Below, one piece after another: positions 21,316 to 22,198 of a stretch of DNA of 22,198 nt. Both the position numbers and the translations under genes were made by a program. The DNA lies in the IMG/VR virus record IMGVR_UViG_3300031251_000112, positions 1-22,198 of that record; one strand, written 5' to 3'. The notes under the pieces are model-generated. The model worked only from the letters and a program-made list of their open reading frames with translations. It was not told the origin of the DNA and made no database searches. The number at the start of each line of letters is the position of its first letter. The first letter of the stretch is position 1. This DNA is from a virus.

Positions 21316-22198
21316 ATGTTCAACCGAATTTTTAGCACGCTTGTTGCGGCATTTCTGCTCGCGCAACCGGCCGCGGCTGCATCCTTGCCGCCGCCGGCCA
21401 TCGGCCCGACTGAATCGCTCGGGACCACGTTGCGGCGGCTGGCCGATAGCGCGCTGCAAGGCGGCAATCCGGTCGATCGTCCTCCGATCTATGGGGCGAT
21501 CCAATATCCAACGTCCTTCAAGGGCACGTCGGCTCCTGCAGATACAACGGCGCTTGCGAGAGGTGACACTTATAATTTCAACTCGCATTGGTACACGGTG
21601 GGCGCGGCCGGCACGACCGGAACCGGAACGCGGCCGACGACCTGCTCCTATAACGCGGACGTCGCCGATGGAACTGTCCGCTGGGTTTGCCGAGACCAGT
21701 TGTGGCTCGTTGGCGGTCAATGGGCGGGCGTCGCGCTTCCCGATGGCTCACACAACGTCTTCAAGATCCGGCAGGCGGGCGTCCCTCAAACCACGACCTC
21801 GGTCTCGATTTCTGGAATTGTCTGCGCCACGGCGACGGGCGTCGCCACGGTCACGACGGCTTCGCACGGCATGCTCGGGCAAGGCGCCGTTACGATCGCA
21901 GGCGAGACTCCTTCGACCTATAACGGGACATGGAACGTCACGGTCGCCAGCGCCACGACGTACACGATCAACAATCTCGCTTGCACGGCCAATGACACAG
22001 TTCACGGAACCTCGGTCAACGCGGGGCCGGGGGCCGACTGCGCCGGACCGGTCAACGACGGCACAGTCATCCTGCAGTGCATGGGAAGGCTGCCGGCTCC
22101 GGTCGTCTCTCTCCCGACCTCGCACACTTCCGGGCTGAGTAACTGGTACGCCGCAGCCCCGTCGAGCGGTCAGACCATCAACACGATGCTGCCGCTTC
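21316..22198 (+). CDS. Fibre-like protein with signal peptide (partial, runs off window)
   Basis: The frame stays open from ATG 21316 to the window end (294 residues visible), so the gene is incomplete on the right. Residues 1-22 (MFNRIFSTLVAAFLLAQPAAAA) are a Sec signal peptide. The mature part has IYGAIQYPTSFKG and two carbohydrate-binding-like or fibre-type modules rich in Thr, Gly and Cys (SYNADVADGTVRWVC; GIVCATATGVATVTTASHG...STYNGTWNVTVASATTYTINN). The last motif resembles a short beta module repeated in phage tail and adhesin proteins. GAGG lies nine bases before the ATG, which follows the previous stop by two bases. Confidence 0.6.
   Translation, partial: MFNRIFSTLVAAFLLAQPAAAASLPPPAIGPTESLGTTLRRLADSALQGGNPVDRPPIYGAIQYPTSFKGTSAPADTTALARGDTYNFNSHWYTVGAAGTTGTGTRPTTCSYNADVADGTVRWVCRDQLWLVGGQWAGVALPDGSHNVFKIRQAGVPQTTTSVSISGIVCATATGVATVTTASHGMLGQGAVTIAGETPSTYNGTWNVTVASATTYTINNLACTANDTVHGTSVNAGPGADCAGPVNDGTVILQCMGRLPAPVVSLPTSHTSGLSNWYAAAPSSGQTINTMLPL

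Noticed and set aside
18185-22198. Diversity-generating retroelement linked to the fibre genes
   Set aside because: No reverse transcriptase and no paired template/variable repeat were seen in the window; the repeated Gly-Ser segments are simple linkers.
1-22198. tRNA genes, CRISPR arrays or insertion sequences
   Set aside because: No cloverleaf with conserved arms, no regularly spaced repeats, and no transposase or flanking inverted repeats were noticed on reading; a tRNAscan run could still confirm this.

Overview
The window is a stretch of the late (packaging, virion assembly and tail) region of a tailed bacteriophage or prophage with a P22-like, podovirus-type head and tail gene order. 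It is moderately GC-rich. The host is most likely an alphaproteobacterium of the Hyphomicrobiales: a small reverse-strand lipoprotein resembles a family common there, and the codon choice fits. The exact host is an inference, and no integrase, attachment site or host gene is visible.

Layout, left to right. The C-terminal end of the large terminase subunit enters from the left edge. A three-gene reverse-strand cassette follows (HTH regulator, small conserved phage protein, small unknown), with its own promoter and a duplicated operator-like dyad at 1248-1297. A chain of very small forward genes with touching or overlapping ends then leads to the portal gene, two small proteins, a scaffold-like protein and the major capsid gene. 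After the capsid come a probable decoration protein, two virion-type proteins, a gp4-like adaptor, a gp10-like tail protein, a GNAT-like protein, a Gln/Asn-rich protein ending in an S74-type chaperone domain, a lytic-transglycosylase virion protein and a large Ala/Gly-rich protein likely to act in DNA ejection. A two-gene reverse-strand cassette (small lipoprotein plus a 59-residue membrane protein with a TTG start) interrupts the block. The right end holds a tail-collar fibre gene and three consecutive fibre-like genes that each begin with a Sec-type signal peptide; the last runs off the window.

The standout is at 6666-6909. The major capsid gene is split by a compact, ORF-less group I self-splicing intron of 244 nt. 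The P, Q, R and S core elements and helices P1, P3-P9 and P9.0 can all be drawn from the sequence. The predicted splice sites (after exon U6665, and after intron G6909) join the exons in frame and restore a continuous 342-residue P22-type coat protein, with Tyr65 created across the junction. Without splicing, translation stops at a TGA that spans the 5' splice site, so capsid production should depend on RNA splicing.

The genes form an assembly line: terminase packages DNA through the portal into a shell of coat and scaffold; gp4/gp10-like proteins close the head; the transglycosylase and Ala/Gly-rich proteins probably carry DNA across the cell envelope; the fibre genes supply host recognition. 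The reverse-strand cassettes look like independently expressed accessory units.
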